Shown: piece by piece, positions 1-9,482 of the stretch | Numbering within the stretch: the stretch's first letter is position 1 | Layout of the letters: the number at the start of each line of letters is the position of its first letter | Source of the DNA: a virus | Length of the DNA: 64,000 bases | Virus record (IMG/VR): IMGVR_UViG_3300042922_000542 | Coordinates: 64,001-128,000 of that record | Strand: one strand, 5' to 3' | Translations under genes and position numbers: made by a program | The notes under the pieces: generated by a model | What the model saw: the letters and a program-made list of their open reading frames with translations, nothing else | Told to the model about the DNA's origin: nothing | Databases searched by the model: none

Positions 1-1059
1 ACGAACATTTTCTTCCTTTATTGATGAAGCTTCATCGATTTCACCTTTAACACGTTTAGGTATACTTTGTTGTAAAATGTCAATAGGTCGCAATCTTGGT
101 AAATATGGTCTAAATATAATATCAGTTACTAAAAACTTAGGGTATTCCTGCATAAATTTTGGTACAAATATACTCAACCATAAATATTGAGACTTCTCAG
201 AATTAATGTATTCAACATTATTTTGACTAATCTTAGAGAAATCCAATGATGAACTATTTGGGTCTAATGATAAAAATTCAAGATTATCTCCAAGAACATC
301 AACTCGAGTATTCCCATCAGTACGAATCGATGGATCCGATATTTTATTAATTGATAATATAACCCTCTGATTATTCTTAATTTTTAAATCCCCTATATGA
401 GAATATGGAATTTGCCAAGACCATTGATTATATAATAATTCTTTACTGATCAATACACGTTTCTGAAAATTAGTATCAAATTTATAAATATATACAGGAT
501 AATTATTATTTGACCATACGCTATTATAATCAAATCTAATAATAACCTCCTGTTCCTGAATATATATCTCATATTCAGAATAGACCTTTTGATTAATAAA
601 TACAAGAATATGCCATTTAAAAATATTCCAATTATTGAGTATATCTTCAACTTTTATCCATTTATTATAAAATTGAGATAGTTTGAATTTATCTCTTTCG
701 CCGGAATATATAAATAGGTCCCAAGGCAATCTAAATTCACATTTAGTTGAATTTGGTATTAATGTCATATGTGACATATATCCTTCCCATTTATAGAAGT
801 GAACATTATCGTTATTATTAGCCATTAATTTATAATATGAATTGTTGTATATATCATCTAAGGTTTTTCTAATATTATTTTCATTAAATGAGTTATTAAT
901 AACAGCGCTGTCATGTATTATTGATGATCTAGATTTATTATTTTTCGGGATTTGAAATCCTAGTCTTTTAATGTCATCTATGTTATCTAATTCTTCACCG
1001 ACGCTTATATAATTATCAAAAGCGTTATCATACCATTTCGGTTTATTTATATTATTCAT
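1..1059 (-). CDS. unknown protein, C-terminus beyond window edge
   Basis: An open frame of 353 codons runs leftward from an ATG at 1059 to base 1 without a stop, so the gene is cut by the window edge. A GGGGA ribosome binding site lies upstream of the ATG. The protein begins MNNINKPKWYDNAFDNYI and is rich in Asn, Ile, Tyr and Trp. I see no signal peptide, membrane segment or catalytic motif. It is divergent to the tail-fibre gene, so a virion or tail role is possible, but this rests on position only. Confidence 0.8.
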   Translation of the reverse strand, partial: MNNINKPKWYDNAFDNYISVGEELDNIDDIKRLGFQIPKNNKSRSSIIHDSAVINNSFNENNIRKTLDDIYNNSYYKLMANNNDNVHFYKWEGYMSHMTLIPNSTKCEFRLPWDLFIYSGERDKFKLSQFYNKWIKVEDILNNWNIFKWHILVFINQKVYSEYEIYIQEQEVIIRFDYNSVWSNNNYPVYIYKFDTNFQKRVLISKELLYNQWSWQIPYSHIGDLKIKNNQRVILSINKISDPSIRTDGNTRVDVLGDNLEFLSLDPNSSSLDFSKISQNNVEYINSEKSQYLWLSIFVPKFMQEYPKFLVTDIIFRPYLPRLRPIDILQQSIPKRVKGEIDEASSIKEENVR

Positions 1060-1192
1060 CGCTAAATAAATCCCCTTTCTGTATTTTGTAATTCAAATCA
1101 TTAATGTTGGGTTCCGATTAAAAACTTAACACCCTTTTAATACAAATGTATACAAATCCTATAAAAATATATCTAAGGAGGATGATTAAATC

Positions 1193-3748
1193 ATGGGGAG
1201 GCAGATAGATACAGTAGTTAAGCCAATTCGTTCTTATTATAATGAGAGCGATAGAGAAAATTCTGATTATGACCAAGTACTGCCAATAACATCATTTGAT
1301 GCAGTGCTAGAAACAGGTGATCCAGAGTCTATGAATTTAACAACATTAAAACAAAATATAGAACATAGACTAAGTTCTCTTGATACAGGTAAACAGAATA
1401 TTATTCAAGCTGGGAATAGTGGTAATATCGCAATATTCACTGGACAAGAAGGGGTATTAAGTGAATTGCTTAAAATAGATAATATTACGACAGAGCCTTT
1501 ATCCGCTTCATCTAACAAAATTATTACGGAGAAGGCAATTGTAAATTACTATCAAGACGTAATACAGCCCGAAATAGGAAACGCTGGGGGTTTGGGCGAA
1601 AAGGTCGAGAGTTTAGAAATAGATCGTACTATAATGCAAGGTGAGCTTGATAACATAGATACTCAGTTATCAACAGTCACTAGCGATTTATTATTGAAAG
1701 CAAGTATATCTGAACTAGATGATGTACGTGTATTAGCTCAAGGTAAAGCTGATGTAACTGAGATCAATGCTATTAAAGCTGATGTAAATCAAACAAAGAT
1801 TGACATACAGGACAGAATTATTAAAAATATACCAATTTTACCAGGTACATATACTAAAGTTATAGTTGATGAGAAGGGACTTATAACATCAGGGAGTAAT
1901 ATTACATTAAATGAATTACCGGATTTTCCTATCTCTAAAATAACGGATTTGGATAATGCTATTAGCGCTAAAGCTAATGTTGAAGATTTAAATTCGTTAC
2001 AAACTGCAGTTAATGGTAAACTTTCAGGTAATAATGCTATAGCCCCAGGTACTGCTACTAAAGTTACATATGATGCTAAAGGTTTAATAACTAATAGCGA
2101 TATATTGACTGAAATAGACTTACCTGCAATTAGTATTGATAAAATTACCGGGTTGAGGGATGCATTGGATGCAGCTGGATCTGAATCATCAATTGAAGAT
2201 ATCCGAACTCAATTAAATAATAAATTAGATAAAAATTTATCTATTGTTGCGGGTACTGCAACTAAGATTACTTATGATGTCAATGGTTTAATAACATCTG
2301 GATCCAACATAACCGCTGCGGACATACCTGTTATTCCTATTTCAAAGGTGGCCGGGTTGGATGATAATTTAATTAGTATAAACAATACCTCGGCCGATCT
2401 GCAAATTCAATTAAATAATAGAGTTATTAAAAATGAGGATATTGTTGCTGCTACCGCTACTAAAGTTACATATGATGCTAAAGGTTTAATTACAGGAAGT
2501 CAATCATTAATTGAATCGGATATACCTGAAATACCTACTTCAAAAGTAACTGGATTAGATGCAGCATTGGCTAATATTGGTGATATTCCGGCAGATATTG
2601 AAACTCAATTAAATAATAAATTAGATAAGAATATCGATGTAGTCGCTGGTACATTTACTAAAATTACCTTTGATATTAAAGGTCTAATAACATCCGGATC
2701 TAATTTAATAGAAGCAGATATACCTGAATTGGGGATTGATAAAATAACAAATCTTCAGGCAACGATTAATGATAAACTATCAAAAAATATCGACATTATT
2801 GCAGGTGTCGGTACAAAAATATCTTACGATACTAAAGGCCTTGTTATAGGTGCTGAAAATCTAACTGCAAATGATATACCTGAAATACCTACTTCAAAAG
2901 TAACTGGATTAGATGAAGCTTTAGCTAATATAGATATACCTGCTGATTTAGAAGCTACATTAAATGCTAAATTGGATAAGAATATTGATATTGTTGCCGG
3001 CACATATCCTAAAATTACTTACGATACTAAGGGATTGATAACAGGCGGCCAAATATTAGTTGAAGCTGATATTCCCACATTACCTACATCAAAAATAATC
3101 GGTCTGGACGATGCATTAGCTAATATAGATATACCTGCTGACTTACAAGCTACATTAAATGCTAAACTAGATAAGAATATTGATATTGTTGCGGGTACTG
3201 CTACTAAAATCACATATGACGTTAAAGGATTAATAATATCCGGTGAAACGTTAGTAGCATCAGATATACCTGAATTGGGGATTGATAAAATAACAAATCT
3301 TCAGGCAACAATTGACGGTAAACTATCAAAAAATATTGCAATAACAGCAGGTACAGCTACTAAAATTACCTATGATGTAAATGGTTTAATAACTGCAAGT
3401 GATATATTAACCGCTGCAGATATACCTGAAATACCTACTTCAAAAATAATCGGTCTGGACGATGCATTAGCTAATATAGATATACCTGCTGATTTACAAA
3501 ATCAATTAGATAGTAAAGTTACTAAGAATGCTGACATCGTAGGTGGGACATTTGCTAAAATCACATACGATGATAAAGGATTAGTTACCAGCGGTCAAGT
3601 TCTGACTGAATCAGATATACCTGAAATAGGAATTGCTAAGGTTACTAATCTTCAAACATCTCTTGATGGTAAAGCTACAGTAGTTGCATCAACCACAGCA
3701 CCAGTAGAAACACTAGCTTCAAATATATTATATTGTGTATATGAGTAG
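1193..3748 (+). CDS. repeat-containing tail fibre protein
   Basis: This 851-residue protein starts at an ATG 8 bases after AAGGAGG. Residues 1-215 form a head region with a heptad-like stretch around residues 140-215. From about residue 217 there are ten copies of a unit of about 60 residues containing a G-T-x-T-K-I-T-Y-D-x-K-G-L-I-T core, followed by DIPEIPTSKVTGLD and a short linker helix. The same core, a beta hairpin plus a short linker, is widespread in phage tail fibres and baseplate fibres. The last residues, ASNILYCVYE, follow a final partial unit. Several units are nearly identical at DNA level (2880-3500), which would allow repeat-number change by recombination. The likely role is host-surface recognition at the tail tip. 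It is followed by two small genes in the same direction. Confidence 0.8.
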   Translation: MGRQIDTVVKPIRSYYNESDRENSDYDQVLPITSFDAVLETGDPESMNLTTLKQNIEHRLSSLDTGKQNIIQAGNSGNIAIFTGQEGVLSELLKIDNITTEPLSASSNKIITEKAIVNYYQDVIQPEIGNAGGLGEKVESLEIDRTIMQGELDNIDTQLSTVTSDLLLKASISELDDVRVLAQGKADVTEINAIKADVNQTKIDIQDRIIKNIPILPGTYTKVIVDEKGLITSGSNITLNELPDFPISKITDLDNAISAKANVEDLNSLQTAVNGKLSGNNAIAPGTATKVTYDAKGLITNSDILTEIDLPAISIDKITGLRDALDAAGSESSIEDIRTQLNNKLDKNLSIVAGTATKITYDVNGLITSGSNITAADIPVIPISKVAGLDDNLISINNTSADLQIQLNNRVIKNEDIVAATATKVTYDAKGLITGSQSLIESDIPEIPTSKVTGLDAALANIGDIPADIETQLNNKLDKNIDVVAGTFTKITFDIKGLITSGSNLIEADIPELGIDKITNLQATINDKLSKNIDIIAGVGTKISYDTKGLVIGAENLTANDIPEIPTSKVTGLDEALANIDIPADLEATLNAKLDKNIDIVAGTYPKITYDTKGLITGGQILVEADIPTLPTSKIIGLDDALANIDIPADLQATLNAKLDKNIDIVAGTATKITYDVKGLIISGETLVASDIPELGIDKITNLQATIDGKLSKNIAITAGTATKITYDVNGLITASDILTAADIPEIPTSKIIGLDDALANIDIPADLQNQLDSKVTKNADIVGGTFAKITYDDKGLVTSGQVLTESDIPEIGIAKVTNLQTSLDGKATVVASTTAPVETLASNILYCVYE

Positions 3749-3813
3749 TAGCGATTTATGCTATATTAAATATAACATAAATAATAAAAAATTATAAAAG
3801 GAGACATTTGAAT

Positions 3814-4239
3814 ATGCAAAAAATAAAATTATCCAATGGCTTGTTTATTGAAAATATACAACAAATAAATGACTATGAGGAAAAAGATGTCACAAATCAA
3901 GATTCTAGAAAAGTGTTGAACATAGTAGTACTCAATACCAACTACGATACTGTATATAATACTTTCTCAAATCCAAATAATTTAGCTGAAATTGAAATTC
4001 ATGGTTTAAAGGATGTCGTAATAGGAACTGACCCTGTAACCGGCGACCCTATAACTGAACAGCAATATGTAAAAGAAGGTTTGCAGCTTGGATATACAAT
4101 ACTAAATAAAATTTCATCTAATTTGCAAACAAATACATTTACAGTACAATTGCATAGAAAATCACAAATTGAACAGCAGTTATTAGATACCCAATTGGCA
4201 TTGGCTGAACTTGGAACACTAATAGGAGGTATGGTTTAA
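3814..4239 (+). CDS. unknown tail-region protein
   Basis: This protein has 141 residues. I chose the ATG at 3814, 9 bases after AAAGGAGA, rather than the in-frame TTG at 3808. It begins MQKIKLSNGLFIENIQQIND and ends in a short helical segment, LLDTQLALAELGTLIGGMV. I do not recognise the family. Its place directly after the fibre gene and its overlap (TAATG) with the next small gene suggest a baseplate or fibre-associated role, by position only. Confidence 0.75.
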   Translation: MQKIKLSNGLFIENIQQINDYEEKDVTNQDSRKVLNIVVLNTNYDTVYNTFSNPNNLAEIEIHGLKDVVIGTDPVTGDPITEQQYVKEGLQLGYTILNKISSNLQTNTFTVQLHRKSQIEQQLLDTQLALAELGTLIGGMV

Positions 4240-4346
4240 TGGCTAAGATATATGCGAATTTAATAAGACAAGATGTATGGACTATGGAGCAGGTACCTGA
4301 TAAATGGAAAGCTGCAACACAAGCTGAATTAGATAAAGACAATTAA
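4239..4346 (+). CDS. CD1375-like small phage protein
   Basis: This is a 35-codon gene whose ATG overlaps the TAA of the previous gene (TAATG). An AGGAGG sits 10 bases upstream inside that gene. The product, MAKIYANLIRQDVWTMEQVP followed by DKWKAATQAELDKDN, has the pattern of the tiny CD1375-type proteins found at the end of tail-fibre operons in clostridial and bacillar phages (MAKIYAxLIR...xxxVPExxR). Their function is not known to me. It is followed at once by a strong terminator, so it ends the fibre operon. Confidence 0.7.
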   Translation: MAKIYANLIRQDVWTMEQVPDKWKAATQAELDKDN

Positions 4347-4349
4347 AAA

Positions 4350-4382
4350 AATAAGCAGGGTTAATTCCCTGCTTATTTTTAT
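4350..4382. terminator. bidirectional terminator
   Basis: An 11-bp stem, AATAAGCAGGG paired with CCCTGCTTATT, is flanked by A-rich and T-rich runs. It can end both the fibre operon and the convergent ATPase gene. Confidence 0.85.
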
Positions 4383-5662
4383 TTTACATATTTTTTCATG
4401 AAATCTTCAAATGATAATTTTAGGAATATTACATCAGTTTGTAATTCTCCAACCTTAATGATATCAGATTTTAATTCGATATCTTTAGGAATTAATTTAC
4501 CATAGAAGTCGTATGTGAATTTTCTAAATACTTCAGCGTTAACTGGTTTTATTTCTAACATTAAATCAACACGTCCTGGACGGAAGAATGTGGGTGAAAA
4601 TCGTTCTATATGATTGGTTGTCATAATTATTATTCTATCTTCTCCACTCATTAATCCATCTAATGCATTCAGCATATGGGCAAACGCTAAATTTTCTTCA
4701 CCTGTAATTTTCTTATCGGGAGCTGTTTCATCATCCTTTTCTTTTTCTGGAACAAATTCATTTATCAGAAATGGATATTTATCAATATCCGATATTAAGA
4801 ATAATGGGTTATTAACTGGATGTGCTGTAATTGCATCAGGTATAAATCTACCATTTTTCCCACCAGTTACATAGTATATGTTTCTGTACCATTCTGATGC
4901 AATAGCCCTTGCTATAGTATCTTTACCAGTAGATGGCATCCCATATAATAATATTTTTAAATTATGCGTAATTCCATGCTGTTTATAATATTCTTTATTA
5001 GCGAAAAACTGATTGACTGCGGTAACGATTGTTGTCTTAGTTTCCGTATCTAAATATACAGTATTCAATCGACGTTTTTGTATTGGTGCCAGCTTATCCC
5101 AATATGTGTAACCATCTGATTCATGAGCATCTTTGTATACATTAACAATCGTTGAATTAGATCGTATCTTTAATAATGAATCTCTATGACTGAGCATATC
5201 GCTTTCAAAATCAGTAACAAATGAATTACTCATTGAAAATGTTCCAACCGTATATTCGCGATTAATTAAACGCGACATACCACCATTTAGATTTGTAAAA
5301 TTATTAGTTTTTATAGTTAAGACGATCTCATAATTACGATAGTTCAAGATATGTGAACCATCGCCAAGTTGAAAATATTCACCAGCTTCAGAATCTCTAC
5401 GGGATGCTTTTAAATTGAGAGATGATTTCTTTTTGATGTCATTGTACTTATACAATATTCCGTATAGTGCTTGTTCCATCCATTCATCATAAAAACCATT
5501 TACTGTAAAAGAGATCATTCTGAAAAATCTATCTTGAATTTTTTTAACAACAAAATTTCCAACGGTAGTTGAAACCGCTAGTACATTTGATTCAACTAAT
5601 TCAACTGTTGGTTTGATAAATAACTTTTGCGCTTCTTCCTTTATAAGTCTTTGTAATGTCAT
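4379..5662 (-). CDS. BCS1-like AAA+ ATPase
   Basis: This protein has 427 residues. Walker A is GMPSTGKDT at 241-249, Walker B is LFLISDID at 287-294, and a sensor/arginine-finger stretch, TTNHIERFSPTFFRPGRVD, lies at 348-366. The N-terminal 220 residues contain no recognisable enzyme motif and resemble the substrate-handling part of BCS1-type AAA proteins. The RPGRVD ending is typical of the BCS1/FtsH/katanin branch. ATP-driven unfolding or remodelling of a partner protein is expected, but the partner is unknown. The gene lies downstream of the tubulin-like gene on the same strand, 72 bases away. The start is supported by AGAGGTGGA upstream of ATG. Confidence 0.8.
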   Translation of the reverse strand: MTLQRLIKEEAQKLFIKPTVELVESNVLAVSTTVGNFVVKKIQDRFFRMISFTVNGFYDEWMEQALYGILYKYNDIKKKSSLNLKASRRDSEAGEYFQLGDGSHILNYRNYEIVLTIKTNNFTNLNGGMSRLINREYTVGTFSMSNSFVTDFESDMLSHRDSLLKIRSNSTIVNVYKDAHESDGYTYWDKLAPIQKRRLNTVYLDTETKTTIVTAVNQFFANKEYYKQHGITHNLKILLYGMPSTGKDTIARAIASEWYRNIYYVTGGKNGRFIPDAITAHPVNNPLFLISDIDKYPFLINEFVPEKEKDDETAPDKKITGEENLAFAHMLNALDGLMSGEDRIIIMTTNHIERFSPTFFRPGRVDLMLEIKPVNAEVFRKFTYDFYGKLIPKDIELKSDIIKVGELQTDVIFLKLSFEDFMKKYVK

Positions 5663-5689
5663 TTTTATAATCCACCTCTGTTTTTTAAT

Positions 5690-5725
5690 ATATGACGATG
5701 GGGATTTAGTTCCCCATCGTCATAT
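5690..5725. repeat. long inverted repeat between tubulin-like and ATPase genes
   Basis: A 15-bp perfect stem (5690-5704 with 5711-5725) has a 6-base loop. In the minus direction of the flanking genes it is followed by A residues, not U, so it is a poor intrinsic terminator there. In the plus direction it is followed by a T run. It could stabilise or process the mRNA between the two genes. Confidence 0.6.
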
Positions 5726-5734
5726 TGTATTTTT

Positions 5735-6889
5735 TTAGAATTTTGAAAATATGTCATTAATCTTAACTTCAGATTTCTGTTTCTTTTCGTCAATGCGTTC
5801 AACGCCAACCATTTTAGAAACTGCTAATGTCGCAGCATCTTCTAATTGTTTATTAGATGTTAATGCGATTCTTAATTTTTCTAAACGTTCATTCATTTTG
5901 GTTATTCTATCTATTATAGGTGATAACCCGCTTGCAATGAAATATAAATAATTCATGCTCTCATCATTTTTGTTTATAGCATTATGATTGAATCTTTCGG
6001 CTTGTGGCACACCTAAGAAGTCTTGAACTTTCTGCAAATCAGATTTATATAAATCTTGAACTTCTTCAGTGAAATAAGTTATTACACCGTAACGTACAAC
6101 ATTTTTATCACGGTTAGTTTCCGCATGCTTAGAAGTCTTTAATGCTTTAATTATAAGATCATCCGCAGTCGTATCTTCCATAGTCTTTTCAGTGAGACCT
6201 TTATTAATCCTAAGTACGATTAAACGTCCAGGGGTAGCAACTATACTCTCCATATCAGCAACGTCTATACTTTCATAAGGTGTAGGATGATTATCAATAC
6301 CTGATATTACACGAATATCTTCTACGATTGATTCATTCACTTCAGTTAACGATTTAGTTGAAGATAGATCAGATGTCGTTTCATTATCATATAGCATGTA
6401 CGTCGTATTACTTGCCAGATTCGTGTATACCTCTTTAAGAAACTCCAATGCATTTTCAGTCTCACCTCTAGATGATTGTAATTGAGGTAGTACTGCAACT
6501 AATATAAAATTTACATCTGGAAACATTTCTTTTAGTACATTTACAAATACAGGTGCCGCACCAGATCCAGTACCCCCAGCTGTAGATGCTGCTACGAATA
6601 CATATTTCTTTTCATTAACAATTGACTGAAATTCGGTATTTCTTAGAATATCGGCTATATCTTGTTTGAAGTATCTTTTCATTCTCTTACGATTTTTACC
6701 ACTACCTTCTAATTCATTCTCCCCTATTTTAAATTTCAATCTAGAATCTCCCACCATTGATAAATCGGCTTCAGATGTATTTATATAAATACAATCAAAC
6801 AATTCTGGATGTTTACGTTCTGCTAGGTATGCAATTTGTCCCCCGCAGTTCCCAATACCGATTATACCAATTTTGCTGTAAAGTTCCAT
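5735..6889 (-). CDS. tubulin/FtsZ-superfamily GTPase (TubZ/PhuZ type)
   Basis: This protein has 384 residues. The N-terminal nucleotide loop GIIGIGNCGGQIA is at 8-20, an FtsZ-like YINTSEADL is at 35-43, and the tubulin signature GGTGSGAAP is at 105-113. These identify a GTP-binding, filament-forming protein of the tubulin superfamily. Large phages and plasmids use such proteins (PhuZ, TubZ) to centre or segregate DNA. The C-terminus is short and basic (SEVKINDIFSKF), and I see no TubR-like DNA-binding partner next to it. The gene has its own candidate promoter at 6991-7000, divergent to that of the primase gene. Confidence 0.88.
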   Translation of the reverse strand: MELYSKIGIIGIGNCGGQIAYLAERKHPELFDCIYINTSEADLSMVGDSRLKFKIGENELEGSGKNRKRMKRYFKQDIADILRNTEFQSIVNEKKYVFVAASTAGGTGSGAAPVFVNVLKEMFPDVNFILVAVLPQLQSSRGETENALEFLKEVYTNLASNTTYMLYDNETTSDLSSTKSLTEVNESIVEDIRVISGIDNHPTPYESIDVADMESIVATPGRLIVLRINKGLTEKTMEDTTADDLIIKALKTSKHAETNRDKNVVRYGVITYFTEEVQDLYKSDLQKVQDFLGVPQAERFNHNAINKNDESMNYLYFIASGLSPIIDRITKMNERLEKLRIALTSNKQLEDAATLAVSKMVGVERIDEKKQKSEVKINDIFSKF

Positions 6890-6990
6890 AAATACTTCCT
6901 CCTATTAAATTAATTAAATTATTTTAAAAATGATATCACTTTTTAAGATTTTTTAATAGAAATCTTCTTTTCTAATATCGTATTATATAA

Positions 6991-7000
6991 ATAATATATA
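6991..7000 (-). promoter_or_regulatory. candidate phage promoter motif for tubulin-like gene
   Basis: An exact TATATATTAT on the minus strand lies 101 bases before the ATG of the tubulin-like gene. It is divergent from the plus-strand copy at 7034. Confidence 0.5.
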
Positions 7001-7033
7001 ATTATAATGTAATAGTGATTTTGTATATTTAGT

Positions 7034-7043
7034 TATATATTAT
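7034..7043 (+). promoter_or_regulatory. candidate phage promoter motif for primase gene
   Basis: An exact TATATATTAT lies 36 bases before the ATG at 7080. The same motif and spacing recur elsewhere in the window. Confidence 0.55.
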
Positions 7044-7079
7044 TAAGATATAATAAAAATTGAATTGGAGTGGTTTTGT

Positions 7080-8066
7080 ATGTCAGACATAATTCAAGTT
7101 AAATATAAAATAATGGATAAACTAAGTGAACTACCAGTTTTTCGTAAAATTTCGAATACACAATATCGTATTAGATGCCCAATATGTGGTGATAGTCAGA
7201 AAAATTTAAACGAAGCCCATATGTATTTAAAATGTATATTAGATGATGATTCACCTATACTCTATAATTGTTTTAAGGGTAATTGTAATGCTCATGGTAA
7301 GATTGATAGTAAATTCCTCAAATTATTAAACATATCTATACCAGAGATGAATATTATTGATAATCGTCTATTTAAAAGAATTCCATCAGTTAAAGATACT
7401 GATATCAATATTTTGAGCGGATCAATTGATATTAATTCAGATCAAGTTGGATATATTGAATATCGATTAGGGAAAGGATTGGCATATGACGATTATGATA
7501 AATTCAAAATTGTTTGGGATATGAATGAGTTGCGAAACTTCATCCCTAATAATAGAATTAAAAATATTCTACCAAACAATAGAGATTCGATATCATTTTT
7601 ATCAGATGATAAGTCTACGCTGTTAACAAGATTTTTTAATAATGATGATTCGCCTGATCGATGGAAAAAGATTAAATTATTTAACACTGATAATAAATCA
7701 TTCTATACAATAAAGAATGTATTAGATTTATTCACGCCCGATCGTATCGTTATTAATATAGCTGAAGGAGTATTTGATATACTTTCAGCATATAAGCATT
7801 TTAATACAGGAGATAATTCAGCGTATATATCTTGCTTGGGTGCTGATTATGAAAGTGCTCTATCGTATGCAATTACTAAAGGATTGATCGGTAGTAATGT
7901 AAGTGTAAATGTATATATTGATTCCGATATAGATGAAAAGCTATTACAACGTAATTTAAAAAAATATAAATGGTTATTTAATTCAATTTCAATATTGAGA
8001 AATGTGATTGAAAAAGATATCGGATTTAGTGAAGATAAAATTCAACTTAAAAAATATGAATTATAG
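7080..8066 (+). CDS. DNA primase-like protein (zinc finger plus Toprim)
   Basis: I chose the ATG at 7080 after TTGGAGTGG; a longer frame would start at a TTG inside that binding site. The protein has 328 residues. An N-terminal zinc-binding module has C33PIC36 and C64 to C69, as in CHC2-type primases. A Toprim module follows, with AEG at 228-230 and the acidic D-S-D-I-D at 281-285. These fit a DnaG/T7-type primase that makes RNA primers at the fork. There is no helicase Walker motif, so the helicase must be separate. Its length is short compared with DnaG. Confidence 0.75.
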   Translation: MSDIIQVKYKIMDKLSELPVFRKISNTQYRIRCPICGDSQKNLNEAHMYLKCILDDDSPILYNCFKGNCNAHGKIDSKFLKLLNISIPEMNIIDNRLFKRIPSVKDTDINILSGSIDINSDQVGYIEYRLGKGLAYDDYDKFKIVWDMNELRNFIPNNRIKNILPNNRDSISFLSDDKSTLLTRFFNNDDSPDRWKKIKLFNTDNKSFYTIKNVLDLFTPDRIVINIAEGVFDILSAYKHFNTGDNSAYISCLGADYESALSYAITKGLIGSNVSVNVYIDSDIDEKLLQRNLKKYKWLFNSISILRNVIEKDIGFSEDKIQLKKYEL

Positions 8067-8083
8067 AATGGAGCGATATTTAT

Positions 8084-8296
8084 ATGATAAAAAATATAGT
8101 AGTTAAAGAGGATACACATCCTGAATTGTATGATAATAAATTGGGTTTGGGTCTTGATATTACAGGCGATATGGTCACGGTTGATACTGATAAAGGATTG
8201 ATATGCAGATATCCGATTACTATGAACTGTATTATTAGTTTATCAGATAATCCGAATTTGCAATATTTATTCGACGAAGTGGAGGCGCATGCTTAA
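8084..8296 (+). CDS. small unknown protein
   Basis: This protein has 70 residues and starts at an ATG 11 bases after TGGAG. It is acidic (for example KEDTHPELYDNKLGLGLDIT) with no recognised motif. It lies 17 bases after the primase-like gene and its stop abuts the next ATG, so the three genes form one operon. A replication-related role is only suggested by position. Confidence 0.7.
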   Translation: MIKNIVVKEDTHPELYDNKLGLGLDITGDMVTVDTDKGLICRYPITMNCIISLSDNPNLQYLFDEVEAHA

Positions 8297-9379
8297 ATGG
8301 AAAATTATATTCCAGGCGTCGGTATTTCTGCAGGATGCCTAATGTTAAAATGGGATCTATTAAATTCCCATATACATAGATATGATAAGATAGAACCTGG
8401 CGACAATGTAAATGTATTTATAAATTTCGAATCAATTTTAAGAAATCTTACAATGAAGAAGAATATTAATGAATCTATTATGTTTCATAAACAGAAAGTT
8501 GTATTGGAACTTGAATCTGCAATATTAAATCTTGTTGCAAATTACAAAATGTATTTTAATAAAGAGAGAACCAATTCGAAGATATATCTCTATTATACTG
8601 AACTTACTAATACTGATCATGAAATGACTACGTATAATAAATTTTATCGTTCATATTATTCTAATAAATATTTACAAAATCCTCAATTTAAATCAATAGG
8701 ACAATTGATGACCGATATAATTATACCTGAGATAGAATTAATATTGTCATATATACCCAATTGTTATTTTATTAAATCTAAGCGATTTGACGGTAGTTTA
8801 ATTCCCGCAATAATTAGTGAATTAGATCCCGAATCAAAAAATGTAATAATAACATCTGATGTATTTGATACACTATATCTATTCAAGGAAAAATTTACGA
8901 CTGTATACATTAAACGACGATATGCAAACTTCAAGGTAATATCTGATGTTGAGAGTTCAGTGCAGTCTATAGTTTCTGAAACAAATCCATTTGATTTAAC
9001 TATATTTAATTCAGAAATGTATTATAAGCTATTATTATCCATCAAAGGTAGTAGAATTAGAAATATAAAGTCTGCAAAAGGATTTGGCTATTGTAAATTC
9101 TTAAATTTATTAACTGATGGGATGGATCGAAATATAGTATTAAAGGATTATGGATCGATTAATTCAGTAATCGATTTATTTCCTGAAAAATATCGAATCG
9201 ATATCAAAACTGCATTCGATTGTACTAATCTTGATATACAACATACACTATTGACTGATTCGGATATTGAATCTATAAAATTACAGATAGTCGATAATAT
9301 CGACACCGGTTCAATAGAAGTACTGAATAATAAACGATTTTTAGATTTTCCTATCAATTTACAAGGACTAATAGGTTGA
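8297..9379 (+). CDS. unknown protein, primase operon
   Basis: This protein has 360 residues and its ATG follows the preceding TAA directly, with GGAGG inside the end of the preceding gene. It starts MENYIPGVGISAGCLMLKWD. No catalytic or DNA-binding motif is evident. The third-gene position after the primase-like gene and the terminator right behind it indicate co-transcription with that gene. Confidence 0.7.
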   Translation: MENYIPGVGISAGCLMLKWDLLNSHIHRYDKIEPGDNVNVFINFESILRNLTMKKNINESIMFHKQKVVLELESAILNLVANYKMYFNKERTNSKIYLYYTELTNTDHEMTTYNKFYRSYYSNKYLQNPQFKSIGQLMTDIIIPEIELILSYIPNCYFIKSKRFDGSLIPAIISELDPESKNVIITSDVFDTLYLFKEKFTTVYIKRRYANFKVISDVESSVQSIVSETNPFDLTIFNSEMYYKLLLSIKGSRIRNIKSAKGFGYCKFLNLLTDGMDRNIVLKDYGSINSVIDLFPEKYRIDIKTAFDCTNLDIQHTLLTDSDIESIKLQIVDNIDTGSIEVLNNKRFLDFPINLQGLIG

Positions 9380-9385
9380 TAAATT

Positions 9386-9420
9386 AAAAGGAGGGAAATA
9401 AATCCCCTCCCTTTATTTTT
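9386..9420 (+). terminator. terminator after primase operon
   Basis: A stem of AAAAGGAGGG with CCCTCCCTTT (one mismatch) is followed by a T run. The left arm looks like a ribosome binding site but no start codon follows. Confidence 0.7.
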
Positions 9421-9482
9421 TTATAAGATTTTATTTTTTGACGATATAATAAGTAAAATATTCAGAGAGTGTGGTGAAAGTA

